From Magnetospirillum moscoviense (GTDB taxonomy: Bacteria > Pseudomonadota > Alphaproteobacteria > Rhodospirillales > Magnetospirillaceae), in contig NZ_LWQU01000043.1 in NCBI RefSeq assembly GCF_001650635.1, positions 1 to 64,000 of the forward strand: a DNA stretch of 64,000 nt. The letters are read 5' to 3'. Position numbers and translations under genes: made by a program. Shown one piece after another: positions 1 through 9,731 of the stretch (position 1 is the first letter of the stretch; the number at the start of each line of letters is the position of its first letter). The notes beneath the pieces were generated by a model that ran no database searches, was not told where the DNA came from, and saw only the letters and a list, made by a program, of their open reading frames with translations.

Positions 1-215
1 TGCCGATGCAGGCCGTAGCCGCAAGGGCCCGCCTCGTAGCAGAAGTTCAGCCGCCGCCCGCCCTTGCCGAGCTTCTCCACTAGCTTGGCGATGTGATCGG
101 CGCGGTTCGGGATGCTGCCCAACTGGCGGACCTCGCCGCCGCGCGTCCCTTCGGCGATGGCGACCGCAACCGTCGCCTTATGGACATCCAGCCCTACGTA
201 GATGATATCGTTCAT
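1..215 (-). CDS. IS110-family transposase, N-terminal fragment (cut by window edge)
   Basis: The minus strand reads from an ATG at 215 out through the window edge without a stop. The first residues (MNDIIYVGLDVHKATVAVAI) match the start of the DEDD catalytic domain of IS110/IS1111 transposases, where the Asp in the GLDVHK motif is the first catalytic acidic residue. A later stretch, CYEAGPCGYG, fits the second conserved block of the family. These enzymes move their element by a site-specific recombination-like mechanism, cutting DNA at the element ends. Only about 71 residues are inside the window, so completeness cannot be judged. The 110 bp upstream carry an inverted repeat listed separately. 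Confidence 0.85.
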   Translation of the reverse strand, partial: MNDIIYVGLDVHKATVAVAIAEGTRGGEVRQLGSIPNRADHIAKLVEKLGKGGRRLNFCYEAGPCGYGLHR

Positions 216-218
216 CAG

Positions 219-295
219 GTCCGTCCCCCATGTCTGAGGCTCGGCGCCGGCCTGTCCGGCGCAACCCTCGATTGGGACATGCCGTGGGACGGACC
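219..295. repeat. Inverted repeat upstream of the transposase gene
   Basis: GGTCCGTCCC at 219-228 is perfectly complementary to GGGACGGACC at 286-295, with a 57-base loop. It lies directly upstream of the transposase start and probably belongs to the noncoding end of the IS110-type element, though it could also be a regulatory hairpin. The outer boundary of the element is not evident. Confidence 0.45.
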
Positions 296-325
296 GCCAG
301 CCGTTTCAGGGGGCGAACATAGGGT

Positions 326-883
326 CTAGATCTTTCCCCCCGGCAGCAGGGCGCGGTGGCAGGCGCGCCAGGCGTCGGTCCAGTCGGTCATGATGGTGTC
401 CAGCCCCGACGACATCTCGTCGGCCACCGTCAGCAGATCGGGCGGGTCCAGCGCCAGATAGGCCTCGGCGGTGCCGCTGTCGCGGGTGACCTCCATCCCC
501 AGCTTGCCGGCCAGGCGGATCATTGCCCGGTTGTCGGCCAGGCACAGGGTGTAAAGCCGTTCGGCACCGCGATTCCTGGCCCAGCGGATGGCCCGCTTGA
601 ACAATTCGGCGCCGATGCCCGCCGATCGATGGGCGGGGTCCACCGACACCCCCACCTCGGCCACCGCATCGCTGAAGGCGACATGGGCGGCGCCGACCAA
701 TCGGGGGCCGTCAAACACACCCAAAATCAAATCGTCAGGATCGATGCCGCCGACATAGGTGTCGATCCAATCGTCGGACACCGTGCCGTGGGCGAAACGA
801 AAACGACGGTCGGCCGGGGCCAACCCCTTGAGGTGAAAGGCGAAATCCGGCCGTTCGTCGGGTAATAGCTTGCGGATCAGCAT
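326..883 (-). CDS. GNAT-family N-acetyltransferase
   Basis: Predicted to transfer an acetyl group from acetyl-CoA to an amine; the substrate is not evident. The 185-residue protein has the GNAT core: a beta strand (VGVSVDP) followed by a pyrophosphate-binding loop, HRSAGIGAELF, which fits the Q/RxxGxG/A motif A, then a helix rich in Arg and a C-terminal ADNRAMIRLAGKLGM segment typical of motif B. The start at 883 is preferred because AAGGAG lies seven bases upstream; an ATG six bases earlier (889) is too close to it. The open frame extends further upstream to 1057 but has no support there. It is divergent from the receptor-like gene at 1074. Confidence 0.85.
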   Translation of the reverse strand: MLIRKLLPDERPDFAFHLKGLAPADRRFRFAHGTVSDDWIDTYVGGIDPDDLILGVFDGPRLVGAAHVAFSDAVAEVGVSVDPAHRSAGIGAELFKRAIRWARNRGAERLYTLCLADNRAMIRLAGKLGMEVTRDSGTAEAYLALDPPDLLTVADEMSSGLDTIMTDWTDAWRACHRALLPGGKI

Positions 884-1073
884 GAGCATGCTCCTTCCGG
901 CGGCGCTCCCTGGATTGAATCTAAAACGGTTCTTTGCTGCGATGCAACAAAAATGCTGCAGCGCAATATGAAGATTGCGATATGACGCTTGAAATAAGCC
1001 TGTAATGCCTATAATTTCACCAAGTTGGGATTGGTGCTTATCGTTTGTGCGCCGCATGAGATCGGGGGAGCCT

Positions 1074-2102
1074 ATGTCCGAGCCGGAACGAATTCTGGAA
1101 TTGACGCGCGCGGTTCACGATGTCGCCAGCGACAAGATCCAGGAGATCAAGCGTGTGACCGGCACCACCCGCATCCTGTCGCTGAACGCCTTGATCGAGG
1201 CGACCCGGGCCGGCGAGGCCGGAAAGGGCTTCGCGGTGGTGGCCAACGAGGTCAAGAACGTCTCGACCAGCATCGATTCCATCACCCAATCGCTGGAAGG
1301 CGAGCTGTCATCGACCATCGCCGACCTGATGAATCTGGGCGAGACCCTGATCGGGCAATTGCGCGGCTCGCGCCTGGCCGACCTGGCCTTGAACATGATC
1401 GAGATCATCGACCGCAATCTGTATGAGCGCTCGTGCGACGTGCGCTGGTGGGCCACCGATTCGGCGATGGTGGATTGCCTGGCCGACGCCACCCCGACTG
1501 CGACCGCCTATGCCTCGAAGCGGTTGGGGGTGATCCTTGATTCCTACACCGTCTATCTGGATCTGTGGGTGGTCGATGCCAATGGTCGCGTCGTCGCCAC
1601 CGGCCGCCCCGATCGCTATCCGCGCGCGGTCGGCACCGACGTCAGCCGGGAGGCCTGGTTCCAGAACGCCATGGCGACCGCCGACGGGACCGAGTTCGCC
1701 ATGGCCGACATTTCATCGGTCGGGGCGCTGGACGGGGCCTTGGTCGCGACCTATGCCACCGCCATTCGTGCCGGCGGCGACGTCAACGGCGAATTGCTGG
1801 GGGCGTTGGGCATCTTCTTCGACTGGCGGCCGCAGGCCGACGGGGTGGTCAAGGGCGTGCGCCTGCGGCCCGAGGAAAAGGACCGGACCCGCTGTCTGTT
1901 GATCGACGCCAACCGCAAGGTCCTGGCCTCGTCGGACGGCAATGGCATCCTGAGCGAGACCATCCGCCTGGAAACCGGCTCGACCGACATGGGCTCGTAT
2001 GTCGACGAGGTCGGCCGCATCGTCGGCTTCGCTGCCACCCCCGGTTACGAGACCTATGAAGGCATGGGCTGGTACGGTGTGATCATCCAGTTGCCAAGCT
2101 GA
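1074..2102 (+). CDS. Soluble methyl-accepting chemotaxis-like protein with C-terminal sensor domain
   Basis: The 342-residue protein begins with a short chemoreceptor signalling hairpin. Residues about 25-70 hold the hallmark tip sequence ([25 protein letters not shown]) that contacts CheA and CheW in receptors. It is followed by a region (about 115-340) resembling a Cache/PDC-type sensor, with motifs such as WVVDANGRVVATG and REAWFQNA. No signal peptide or membrane segment is visible, so it should be cytoplasmic. The order is reversed compared with classical receptors, which have the sensor first. GGGGGAG a few bases before ATG 1074 supports this start. Its last 20 bases overlap the 3' end of the convergent kinase gene. 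Function as a chemotaxis input is inferred. Confidence 0.8.
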   Translation: MSEPERILELTRAVHDVASDKIQEIKRVTGTTRILSLNALIEATRAGEAGKGFAVVANEVKNVSTSIDSITQSLEGELSSTIADLMNLGETLIGQLRGSRLADLALNMIEIIDRNLYERSCDVRWWATDSAMVDCLADATPTATAYASKRLGVILDSYTVYLDLWVVDANGRVVATGRPDRYPRAVGTDVSREAWFQNAMATADGTEFAMADISSVGALDGALVATYATAIRAGGDVNGELLGALGIFFDWRPQADGVVKGVRLRPEEKDRTRCLLIDANRKVLASSDGNGILSETIRLETGSTDMGSYVDEVGRIVGFAATPGYETYEGMGWYGVIIQLPS

Positions 2103-4092
2103 CGGTGAAGTGGAAGGTCGAGCCCTGACCGGGAACCGAATCGACCCAGATCCGCCCGCCGTGTTGATCGACGACGCGGCGGCAGATGGCCAGGCCGATG
2201 CCGGTTCCTTCGTATTCCTCGCGTCCGTGCAGGCGCTGGAAGATGCCGAAGATGCGGTCGTGATAGACGGGATCGATGCCGATTCCGTTGTCGGCGACGC
2301 TGAAGGTGACCACCTTGCCGTCGATGGTGAAGGATAGCCTGACCTCGGGAATCCGCTCGGGCGAGCAATATTTCAGGGCGTTGGCGATCAGGTTCTGGAA
2401 CAGGTGGATCAAGTGGGTCTTGGCCCCCAGCACGGTGGGCAGGCCGGGCGCGATGTGGATTTCGGCGCCGGTCTCGGCGATGCGGGCGGCCAGGTTGTCC
2501 AGCGCGGCGGCGACCACGATCTCGCACTCGACCGGCGCCAATTGTTCGCCGCGCCCGACCCGGGAATATTCCAGCAGGTCCAGCATCAGGTTGTCCAGGC
2601 GCTTGGCGCCTTCACGGGCGAAGCTGATATATTCGCGGGCCTCGTCGTTCAGCTGGTCGGCGAAGCGCCGTTCCAGCAATGCGACGAAATTGGCGATCTG
2701 GCGCAACGGCTCGCGCAGATCGTGGCTGGCGATATAGGCGAACTGCTCGAGTTCGGCGTTGGACCGCTTGATCTCGGCCAGATGGGCCTGGATGCGGGCT
2801 TCGGCTTCGACCTGCTCGGTGATGTCGCGGGAATAGACGATGACCTGGCGGACCCGGTCGTCGGGGCCGATCAGCGGAAAGATCGTGTTCGACAAATGGT
2901 GGCCGCCGCGCACGTCGATCAGGGTGACCGGGGCGCGCGACGCGACCACGCCGGCCACCGCGCGCTTGCGGGCCTCGATGTTGACCGGCGGGAAATAGCT
3001 CCATAGGGAACTGCCCAGGATGGTGGCGGGATCGACGCCCAGGCGCTTGGCGAACACGTCGTTGAAGCCGCGCATGGTGCCATCGACATCGAACAGCATG
3101 CAGGCGTCGGTCGAGGCGTTCAGCATCTGCAGCGCGATCGCCTGCGAGGCGCGCACTTCCTGTTCGGCTGCGCGGCGCCGCCCGATCTCGCGGATCAGGC
3201 GGCGGTTGGCCAGGATCAGCATGGCGATGAACAGCAAGAAGCCGCCGGCGGCTAAACCGCCCCACAGCATCACCTGGCGCGGCGCGATGCCGAATTCGCT
3301 TTTGACCGGCAGCCACTTGCGCCTGATTTCCCGATGTTCCTCGGGGGTGATCGTGGCCAGGGCCTTGTCGAGCGCGCTGGTCAGCAAGGGCCAGTCGCCA
3401 CGCACCCCCATGCCCATCTCGGCCCCCGATAGAGTCGAGGGAGCGGCGATTTTCAGGTTGGTGTAGCCGTTCTTTTCCATTTGCCAGGCCGCGACCGCCA
3501 GAATGCCGACATAGGCGTCGGCCTCGCCGACCGCGACCGCGCGTATCGCCTGGGAACTGCTGTCGACGATCTTCAACTCGATGCCGGGATATTTGCGCTG
3601 CAATTCGGTGGTGTACCAATAGGCCTTTTCGACGGCAACGACGTGACCGTTCAGATCGTCGAGCGAGCCGACGAAATCGGCGTTGGTGCGGGTGACGATG
3701 ACCACCGGGAAGCTGAGATAGGGGCGGGTGAAGCCGATTTCCTTGGCCCGCTCGGGCGTCGGCCGGGTGACCGGCTGCAAATCCATGCCGTCGCCGGTCG
3801 GCAGGCGCTTCAGGACCTCGGCGAAGCCGCCGATATCGACCGGCTCCATGGTCAGGTTCAGCCGCTTCAGAACCAAGGTCAGATAATCGATGGACATTCC
3901 GCGGACCTGGCCCTGGTCCTGGAACAAGAAGGGCGGCAAGTCGCCGTTGATCCGGACACGGACGGTTGGATGGGCGGCCAGAAATGCCCGTTCCTCGGCG
4001 GTCAGCTCGATGGCCAAGGCGCTCCTTGCCCCGCCGGGCACACCCGCCATGGCGACAACCACGAAAAGAAGGAAGCGGACCAAGGCTGCCAA
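2083..4092 (-). CDS. Hybrid periplasmic-binding/PAS sensor histidine kinase
   Basis: The 669-residue inner-membrane sensor has a signal peptide (1-28), a periplasmic solute-binding domain of the SBP_bac_3 type (about 30-262, resembling the Venus-flytrap domains of BvgS-like kinases), one transmembrane helix (about 273-296), a PAS domain (about 315-430), a coiled linker, and a kinase core. The H-box FAYIASHDLREPL carries the phospho-accepting His near residue 457; the ATP-binding domain shows the N box (NLIANALKY), DNGIGID and GTGIGLAICRR. The H-box type (ASHDLREPL) is that of PAS kinases such as phytochrome-like sensors. No receiver domain follows, and no response regulator lies next to it. 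The ligand is unknown, plausibly an amino acid or other small molecule. Confidence 0.9.
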   Translation of the reverse strand: MAALVRFLLFVVVAMAGVPGGARSALAIELTAEERAFLAAHPTVRVRINGDLPPFLFQDQGQVRGMSIDYLTLVLKRLNLTMEPVDIGGFAEVLKRLPTGDGMDLQPVTRPTPERAKEIGFTRPYLSFPVVIVTRTNADFVGSLDDLNGHVVAVEKAYWYTTELQRKYPGIELKIVDSSSQAIRAVAVGEADAYVGILAVAAWQMEKNGYTNLKIAAPSTLSGAEMGMGVRGDWPLLTSALDKALATITPEEHREIRRKWLPVKSEFGIAPRQVMLWGGLAAGGFLLFIAMLILANRRLIREIGRRRAAEQEVRASQAIALQMLNASTDACMLFDVDGTMRGFNDVFAKRLGVDPATILGSSLWSYFPPVNIEARKRAVAGVVASRAPVTLIDVRGGHHLSNTIFPLIGPDDRVRQVIVYSRDITEQVEAEARIQAHLAEIKRSNAELEQFAYIASHDLREPLRQIANFVALLERRFADQLNDEAREYISFAREGAKRLDNLMLDLLEYSRVGRGEQLAPVECEIVVAAALDNLAARIAETGAEIHIAPGLPTVLGAKTHLIHLFQNLIANALKYCSPERIPEVRLSFTIDGKVVTFSVADNGIGIDPVYHDRIFGIFQRLHGREEYEGTGIGLAICRRVVDQHGGRIWVDSVPGQGSTFHFTVSLATG

Positions 4093-4154
4093 GGCACCCC
4101 CGCTGGGTCTTGATGATCGATAGTGTGGGGTGATGTTCGGCGCTTCGCAACGGC

Positions 4155-5829
<1,675 letters not shown>

Positions 5830-5932
5830 TACCCTTCGTTACAAAATCGTGCGAAATCCGACATCACCCGGTTACCGGCGGGTGGTGGAATGCCTCTGTC
5901 GACAGATTGTCGAAATCGATGGAGAAACAGAC

Positions 5933-6409
5933 ATGACCAAGATTCTTGCCGGCCTGGCGTTGGGCGCCGCCTTGCTTGCCACCCCCGCTTTCGCCGAAAA
6001 TCCGGCCATGCCGATGATGGGCATGGGCGGCGGCATGGGCATGCCGATGGGGATGGGCATGCATCGGGGCACGCATGGCTGCCCTGCTGGCGACATGACC
6101 CGTCACCTTGACGGCCATGTCGCCTTCCTGAAGGCCGAGCTGAAGATCACGCCGGCCCAGGAAGCCGACTGGGCCGTCTTCGCCGACGCGTTGCGGGCGG
6201 GTGCCGCCACCATGGGGCCGATGATGGGCCAGACCGGCCCGGCCGGATCGGTGGGCGAGATGTTCACCCAGAAGGAACGGATGCTGACCACCAAGCTCGA
6301 GAACGCCAAGCGCCTGCATGCCGCCTGGGCCAAGCTGGAACCGGTCTTGAGCGCCGACCAGAAGAAGGCGGCGTCCGAACTGATCGGGTCGCGGATGATG
6401 CGGATGTAG
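5933..6409 (+). CDS. Periplasmic Spy/CpxP-like (LTXXQ) protein
   Basis: The 158-residue protein has a clear signal peptide (MTKILAGLALGAALLATPAFA), then a striking Met/Gly-rich stretch (about residues 28-46) made of repeated GMGM units. After it comes a helical domain containing LKITPAQEADWAVF and LEPVLSADQKK, which are two copies of the LTxxQ-type motif of the Spy/CpxP family of periplasmic chaperones or metal-stress proteins. The Met-rich part resembles copper(I)-binding segments, so a metal-related role is possible but inferred. GGAG lies eight bases upstream of ATG 5933. Confidence 0.8.
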   Translation: MTKILAGLALGAALLATPAFAENPAMPMMGMGGGMGMPMGMGMHRGTHGCPAGDMTRHLDGHVAFLKAELKITPAQEADWAVFADALRAGAATMGPMMGQTGPAGSVGEMFTQKERMLTTKLENAKRLHAAWAKLEPVLSADQKKAASELIGSRMMRM

Positions 6410-6462
6410 GAAAAAAAGCCTTCCATCGATAGTGGTTAGATGGTATGATGCTTCTCGTTTTC

Positions 6463-6491
6463 GGAGGGTGCCTCGGTGAGTGGCGCCCTCC
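6463..6491. terminator. Hairpin downstream of the Spy-like gene
   Basis: GGAGGGTGCC at 6463-6472 pairs with GGCGCCCTCC at 6482-6491 (ten pairs, one G-U) around a nine-base loop. It is followed by a weak T-containing stretch rather than a clean T-run. It may end transcription of the Spy-like gene 54 bases upstream. Confidence 0.4.
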
Positions 6492-6541
6492 TCAATTTGG
6501 AGGGTGTGTGGGCATCTGCCGTGTCCAATTAAGTGTATTAT

Positions 6542-6555
6542 TTGATGAACATCAC
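6542..6555. promoter_or_regulatory. Candidate Fnr-type box
   Basis: TTGATGAACATCAC differs by one base from the Fnr consensus TTGAT-N4-ATCAA. It lies in the lower-GC intergenic patch upstream of the small frame at 6708 and the gene at 6997. No -10 at the expected distance is convincing, so this is a sequence match only. Confidence 0.35.
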
Positions 6556-6707
6556 AGTTCCGGCGAGAAAAATGATTGAAGAACGTGACGGGCTGTATAA
6601 AATGGTTTTGTCAAACAAATTCTTTTAGCCGTTTAAAAAATTTTTCAGGATAGCGCTGACCTTGTGTGATGTCAAGGGGCGGTCCTTGGTGATCTAAGGA
6701 GAATGTG

Positions 6708-6926
6708 ATGTCGGATCCCGCGCCTCGTGCTTCGTCAACTCGCCGGGTTTACGTCGTGAATGCTGGCGGACTCAGCGATTCGGAGCGTGCTCGAGCCAAT
6801 CGTCCGTTCGCCAATCGCAGGCTTTGTGTCGGTCTGGACGCTGCCTATGAAGACCGGGGTCAAGAAAGCCCTGAGGATGCCGACACAACTGATCATGTTG
6901 CCTCGAAAGCTGTTCTGCGCGATTGA
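6708..6926 (+). CDS. Possible small protein, function unknown
   Basis: A 72-residue frame starts at ATG 6708 with TAAGGAG six bases upstream, which is the main argument that it is translated. The protein is very polar and rich in Arg, Ala and Asp (start MSDPAPRASSTRRVYVVN) with no membrane segment. The N-terminus recalls small DNA-binding or antitoxin proteins, but the rest does not continue such a match, so it may be a decayed gene or spurious. It sits within a stretch of lower GC than its neighbours. Confidence 0.3.
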   Translation: MSDPAPRASSTRRVYVVNAGGLSDSERARANRPFANRRLCVGLDAAYEDRGQESPEDADTTDHVASKAVLRD

Positions 6927-6996
6927 CGTGTCGCCTGCCCTGATTTAGCGTGGCGCTCGTGCATAGCGGGCGCCAATTTTTTTGGGTGAAGGTCTG

Positions 6997-7650
6997 ATGA
7001 ATTGCGAGAATGGCAGTGAGGTGCAGGAAGAGCATCCAACATTGGCTGATATGAAGAAGCTTGGGGCTTTGATTTCAGACGCATGCGATGCACTGTATAG
7101 AAACCATAGCAACCTGTTTCTCGTCATGGACAATAAGATTGTCGAGGATTGCGCTATCCAGGCGAGGCAGTCTCTTGCTTCTTATAACATGGACTCATCA
7201 AAAGGCGTTCACTCTGCTCCAAATCATTTTAAAGAAGCAGGTCATTACGCCTACTGGGTCAGAAAGTTGAAGCCGTTGCAGGTCGTCTCTTTGTCTGGCT
7301 TGGTTGATATGTTGAGTGATTGTGGAATCGTCTGCGATTGCCGCAATGGCTCGCTGCCTGCTGACAATCCGGGAGTTGTTCTTGTGAACGAATATGCCGC
7401 GCTCCATGTTGCTCGGGCAATAGTCCGCGCTGTCGAGCAAAGGCACTACGACGCCCTGGATCAGAATGGCAAGGTCAACGAGCAAATGCGGCGTCAGTTT
7501 CAGGAATTTCGGAGCGTCGTCAATCGACGGCTGAAGCGGATGTCCGACGATATCTTGATGTCGATCCGCTATAATTCCCATTCACCCAACAGCATGGCGA
7601 TCCTGATGGAGGCATTGCTGGGTTCAGCGGCCGACGTCATCGTCAACTGA
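6997..7650 (+). CDS. Unrecognised 217-residue protein in a lower-GC patch
   Basis: The start ATG 6997 follows GGGTGAAGG. The protein looks soluble and largely helical: an N-terminal half with KKLGALISDACDALY, a middle block HFKEAGHYAYWVRKLKP, then LVDMLSDCGIVCDC, and a helical C-terminus (RRLKRMSDDILMSIRYN). I do not recognise a family. Codon choice is clearly different from neighbours, with many A/T-ending codons, and the region around it is AT-richer, which suggests acquisition by transfer. It stands alone between the Spy-like gene and the convergent asmA-like gene. Confidence 0.65.
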   Translation: MNCENGSEVQEEHPTLADMKKLGALISDACDALYRNHSNLFLVMDNKIVEDCAIQARQSLASYNMDSSKGVHSAPNHFKEAGHYAYWVRKLKPLQVVSLSGLVDMLSDCGIVCDCRNGSLPADNPGVVLVNEYAALHVARAIVRAVEQRHYDALDQNGKVNEQMRRQFQEFRSVVNRRLKRMSDDILMSIRYNSHSPNSMAILMEALLGSAADVIVN

Positions 7651-7671
7651 GATCGTGCCTGATCGGGTTAG

Positions 7672-7697
7672 GGGCCGGCCCCTTGCGGAGCCGGCCC
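7672..7697. terminator. Bidirectional terminator hairpin
   Basis: GGGCCGGC (7672-7679) and GCCGGCCC (7690-7697) form a perfect eight-pair stem with a ten-base loop, followed on the plus strand by TTCCTTTC. It lies between the convergent gene ending at 7650 and the asmA-like gene ending at 7704, so it could serve both. Confidence 0.55.
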
Positions 7698-7703
7698 TTC
7701 CTT

Positions 7704-9719
7704 TCACCGGCCGAACAGGCCGCCCGGGTTGATCGGCAGCGGGCTCTTGCTGGCGCCCGAACCCGACGAGCCGCCGCCCAGCAGGCCGCCCACGCCCTTG
7801 GCCCCGCTCAGCGCACCTTCCACCGCCTTGGTGGCCGCGCCCTGGACCATGGCGGCCAGGTCGGGGCGATAGGACAGATTGTCCCACGGCCCCTCGACGA
7901 TCACCGGCACACTGATGCCGGCGGCGTCGGCCTTGCCGCCCTGGCCTTCCAGGCTGGCCACCGCCTTGGGCTCGATACGGTAATGGACGGTGCGCGGCGG
8001 CATTTCCACCGTGCCCTTGCCCTCGACCCGCAACAGCGGCGACTTCATCGACAAATCGTGGTTGCTGACGATGCCGTTGGTGATGGTGAAGGTGCCGCCC
8101 AATTCGGCGAAGTCGGTCTTTTCCATCTCCTTGGCGCCGCCGGTGAAGGCGGTGGTGACGTTTCGGACCATCGCCGCCAGGTTGATGCCCTTGATCGAGC
8201 CGTTCAGGAAGCTGACCGCCCCCTTGCCGTCGAGATCCGAGATCAACTGGCGCTGGGTGCGGCCCTTGCCGGCCACCTGGATGTCGAAATTGCCGGTACC
8301 GTCCAGCCGGTTGAAATCGGCTGCGTCGGTCAGGAACGGCTCGGCCTGCAGGCCCTTCAGGGTGAACGAGGCGTCAAGGCCGGCGCCCGGCTGGCTGCCG
8401 TCCAGCCCGATGCGGCCCTTGCCCGAGCCCTTGTACAGGGCCAACTCGGTCAGGTCGGCGACCATGCGGCCGTCTTTCAGCCCGACATGCAGGGCGCTTT
8501 TGCCGACCTGGATCTTCCTGACCTTGATGCCGCCCACCGACAGGGCGAAATCGACGTCGGCCGCCTTCAGGTCGGAAGCGTCGATGGGGTCGTCGCTCCA
8601 GTCGCTCTTGGCCGCCTTGCCGCCGCCGGCCGGAGCCTGACCGCCGCCGCCGCCCGCCTTGGCCGGCTGTTCCGGCGGCAGATAGGGGTTGAGGTCCAGC
8701 ATCTCGACATCCAGCTTGCCCTTCAGGGCCGGGCGCACGCCGCCGGTATCGACGGCGAAATCGCCCTTGGCCTTGATGGCGTCGATGGCGATGTCGGTGC
8801 CGGTCAGCGCCACCTTGGTGCCGCCGGCCGCCAGATTGCCCTTGATGGCCAGCGGGCCCAGGCCGGTGCCGGCCATCTCCAGCGGCTTGCCGGTCGCCCA
8901 TTGGGCCAGGTTGCGGATCGAGGGAACCGCCAGGTCCAGCACGCCCTTGATGCCGGCGGCCTTTCCGCCGGTGACGTCACCCTTGTAGGACAGCTTGACC
9001 GTCTCGGCCGAAACCGAGATGTCGGCCTGGGTGGTGCCGCCTTCGATCACCGCCTTGGGCTTGGCCACCATCAGGGCCAGCTCGATGACCTTGGCATGCC
9101 ATTTCAACGACCCCTTGGCGGTCAGCGGATCGGCCAGGCTTTTCAGGTTGACCGCCAGGTTGATGGCATCCACCTCTTCCTTGGTGCCGGCCGGGCCGTC
9201 GATATAGGTCAGTTTGCCATTGGTGATGCGCACGTCGCCCAGGGCGATGTCGGGCACCGTCGGCGCACCGCCGCCCGCGGCGGGCTGCTGCTTGGGCGTC
9301 GGCATCGGGTCGGCTGCCTTGGCACCGGCCGGCTTGTCGAACACCCAGTTGGCGCGGCCTTGCTTGTCCACTTCCAGGGTGATGGCGGGATCGACCAGCA
9401 CGAAGCTGTCCACCTCGACCTTGCCCGACAGGATCGGCATGATCTTCAATTGCACGTCCAGCGCGCCCAGCCGGACCAGATCCTTGGTCGAGAAGCCGGC
9501 CGGATTGGAAAGCGCAACATTGGACACCTGTACCGACAGGGACGGGAAGGCCGACACCGACACCTTGCCCTGGATCGACAGGTCGCGGCCGGTGGCGGTC
9601 TTGACCTGGGCGATCAGCTCATCCTTGATCTTCTCGGCCGGCACGAACATCGGCAACGCCACCAGGGCGCCGATCACCAGCACCACCAGAACGCCCAGGG
9701 CGATCAGCAGTTTTTTCAT
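7704..9719 (-). CDS. AsmA family protein
   Basis: The 671-residue protein begins with a short cytoplasmic end and one transmembrane helix (LLIALGVLVVLVIGALVALPMFV), placing the rest in the periplasm. The N-terminal domain (VKTATGRDLSIQGKVSVS ... PSLSVQVSNVALSNPAGF) is typical AsmA, and the C-terminal part holds the AsmA_2-like segment (LDGKGAVSFLNGSIKGINLA). AsmA proteins form long beta-groove bridges involved in lipid transfer and outer-membrane assembly. A low-complexity Gly/Ala-rich insert occurs around residue 360 and another at the C-terminus. AAGGAG lies eight bases before the ATG. It is immediately downstream of the DUF4197 gene (12-base gap), so they are likely co-transcribed. Confidence 0.88.
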   Translation of the reverse strand: MKKLLIALGVLVVLVIGALVALPMFVPAEKIKDELIAQVKTATGRDLSIQGKVSVSAFPSLSVQVSNVALSNPAGFSTKDLVRLGALDVQLKIMPILSGKVEVDSFVLVDPAITLEVDKQGRANWVFDKPAGAKAADPMPTPKQQPAAGGGAPTVPDIALGDVRITNGKLTYIDGPAGTKEEVDAINLAVNLKSLADPLTAKGSLKWHAKVIELALMVAKPKAVIEGGTTQADISVSAETVKLSYKGDVTGGKAAGIKGVLDLAVPSIRNLAQWATGKPLEMAGTGLGPLAIKGNLAAGGTKVALTGTDIAIDAIKAKGDFAVDTGGVRPALKGKLDVEMLDLNPYLPPEQPAKAGGGGGQAPAGGGKAAKSDWSDDPIDASDLKAADVDFALSVGGIKVRKIQVGKSALHVGLKDGRMVADLTELALYKGSGKGRIGLDGSQPGAGLDASFTLKGLQAEPFLTDAADFNRLDGTGNFDIQVAGKGRTQRQLISDLDGKGAVSFLNGSIKGINLAAMVRNVTTAFTGGAKEMEKTDFAELGGTFTITNGIVSNHDLSMKSPLLRVEGKGTVEMPPRTVHYRIEPKAVASLEGQGGKADAAGISVPVIVEGPWDNLSYRPDLAAMVQGAATKAVEGALSGAKGVGGLLGGGSSGSGASKSPLPINPGGLFGR

Positions 9720-9731
9720 GGGTGTTGCTCC

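Noticed and set aside
6573-6597. TTGAAG and TATAAA as a promoter in the lower-GC patch
   Set aside because: The spacing of 14 bases is too short for a standard sigma-70 promoter.
6760-6948. Second overlapping small frame in the lower-GC patch
   Set aside because: No Shine-Dalgarno and no recognisable pattern; the frame at 6708 has the better start.
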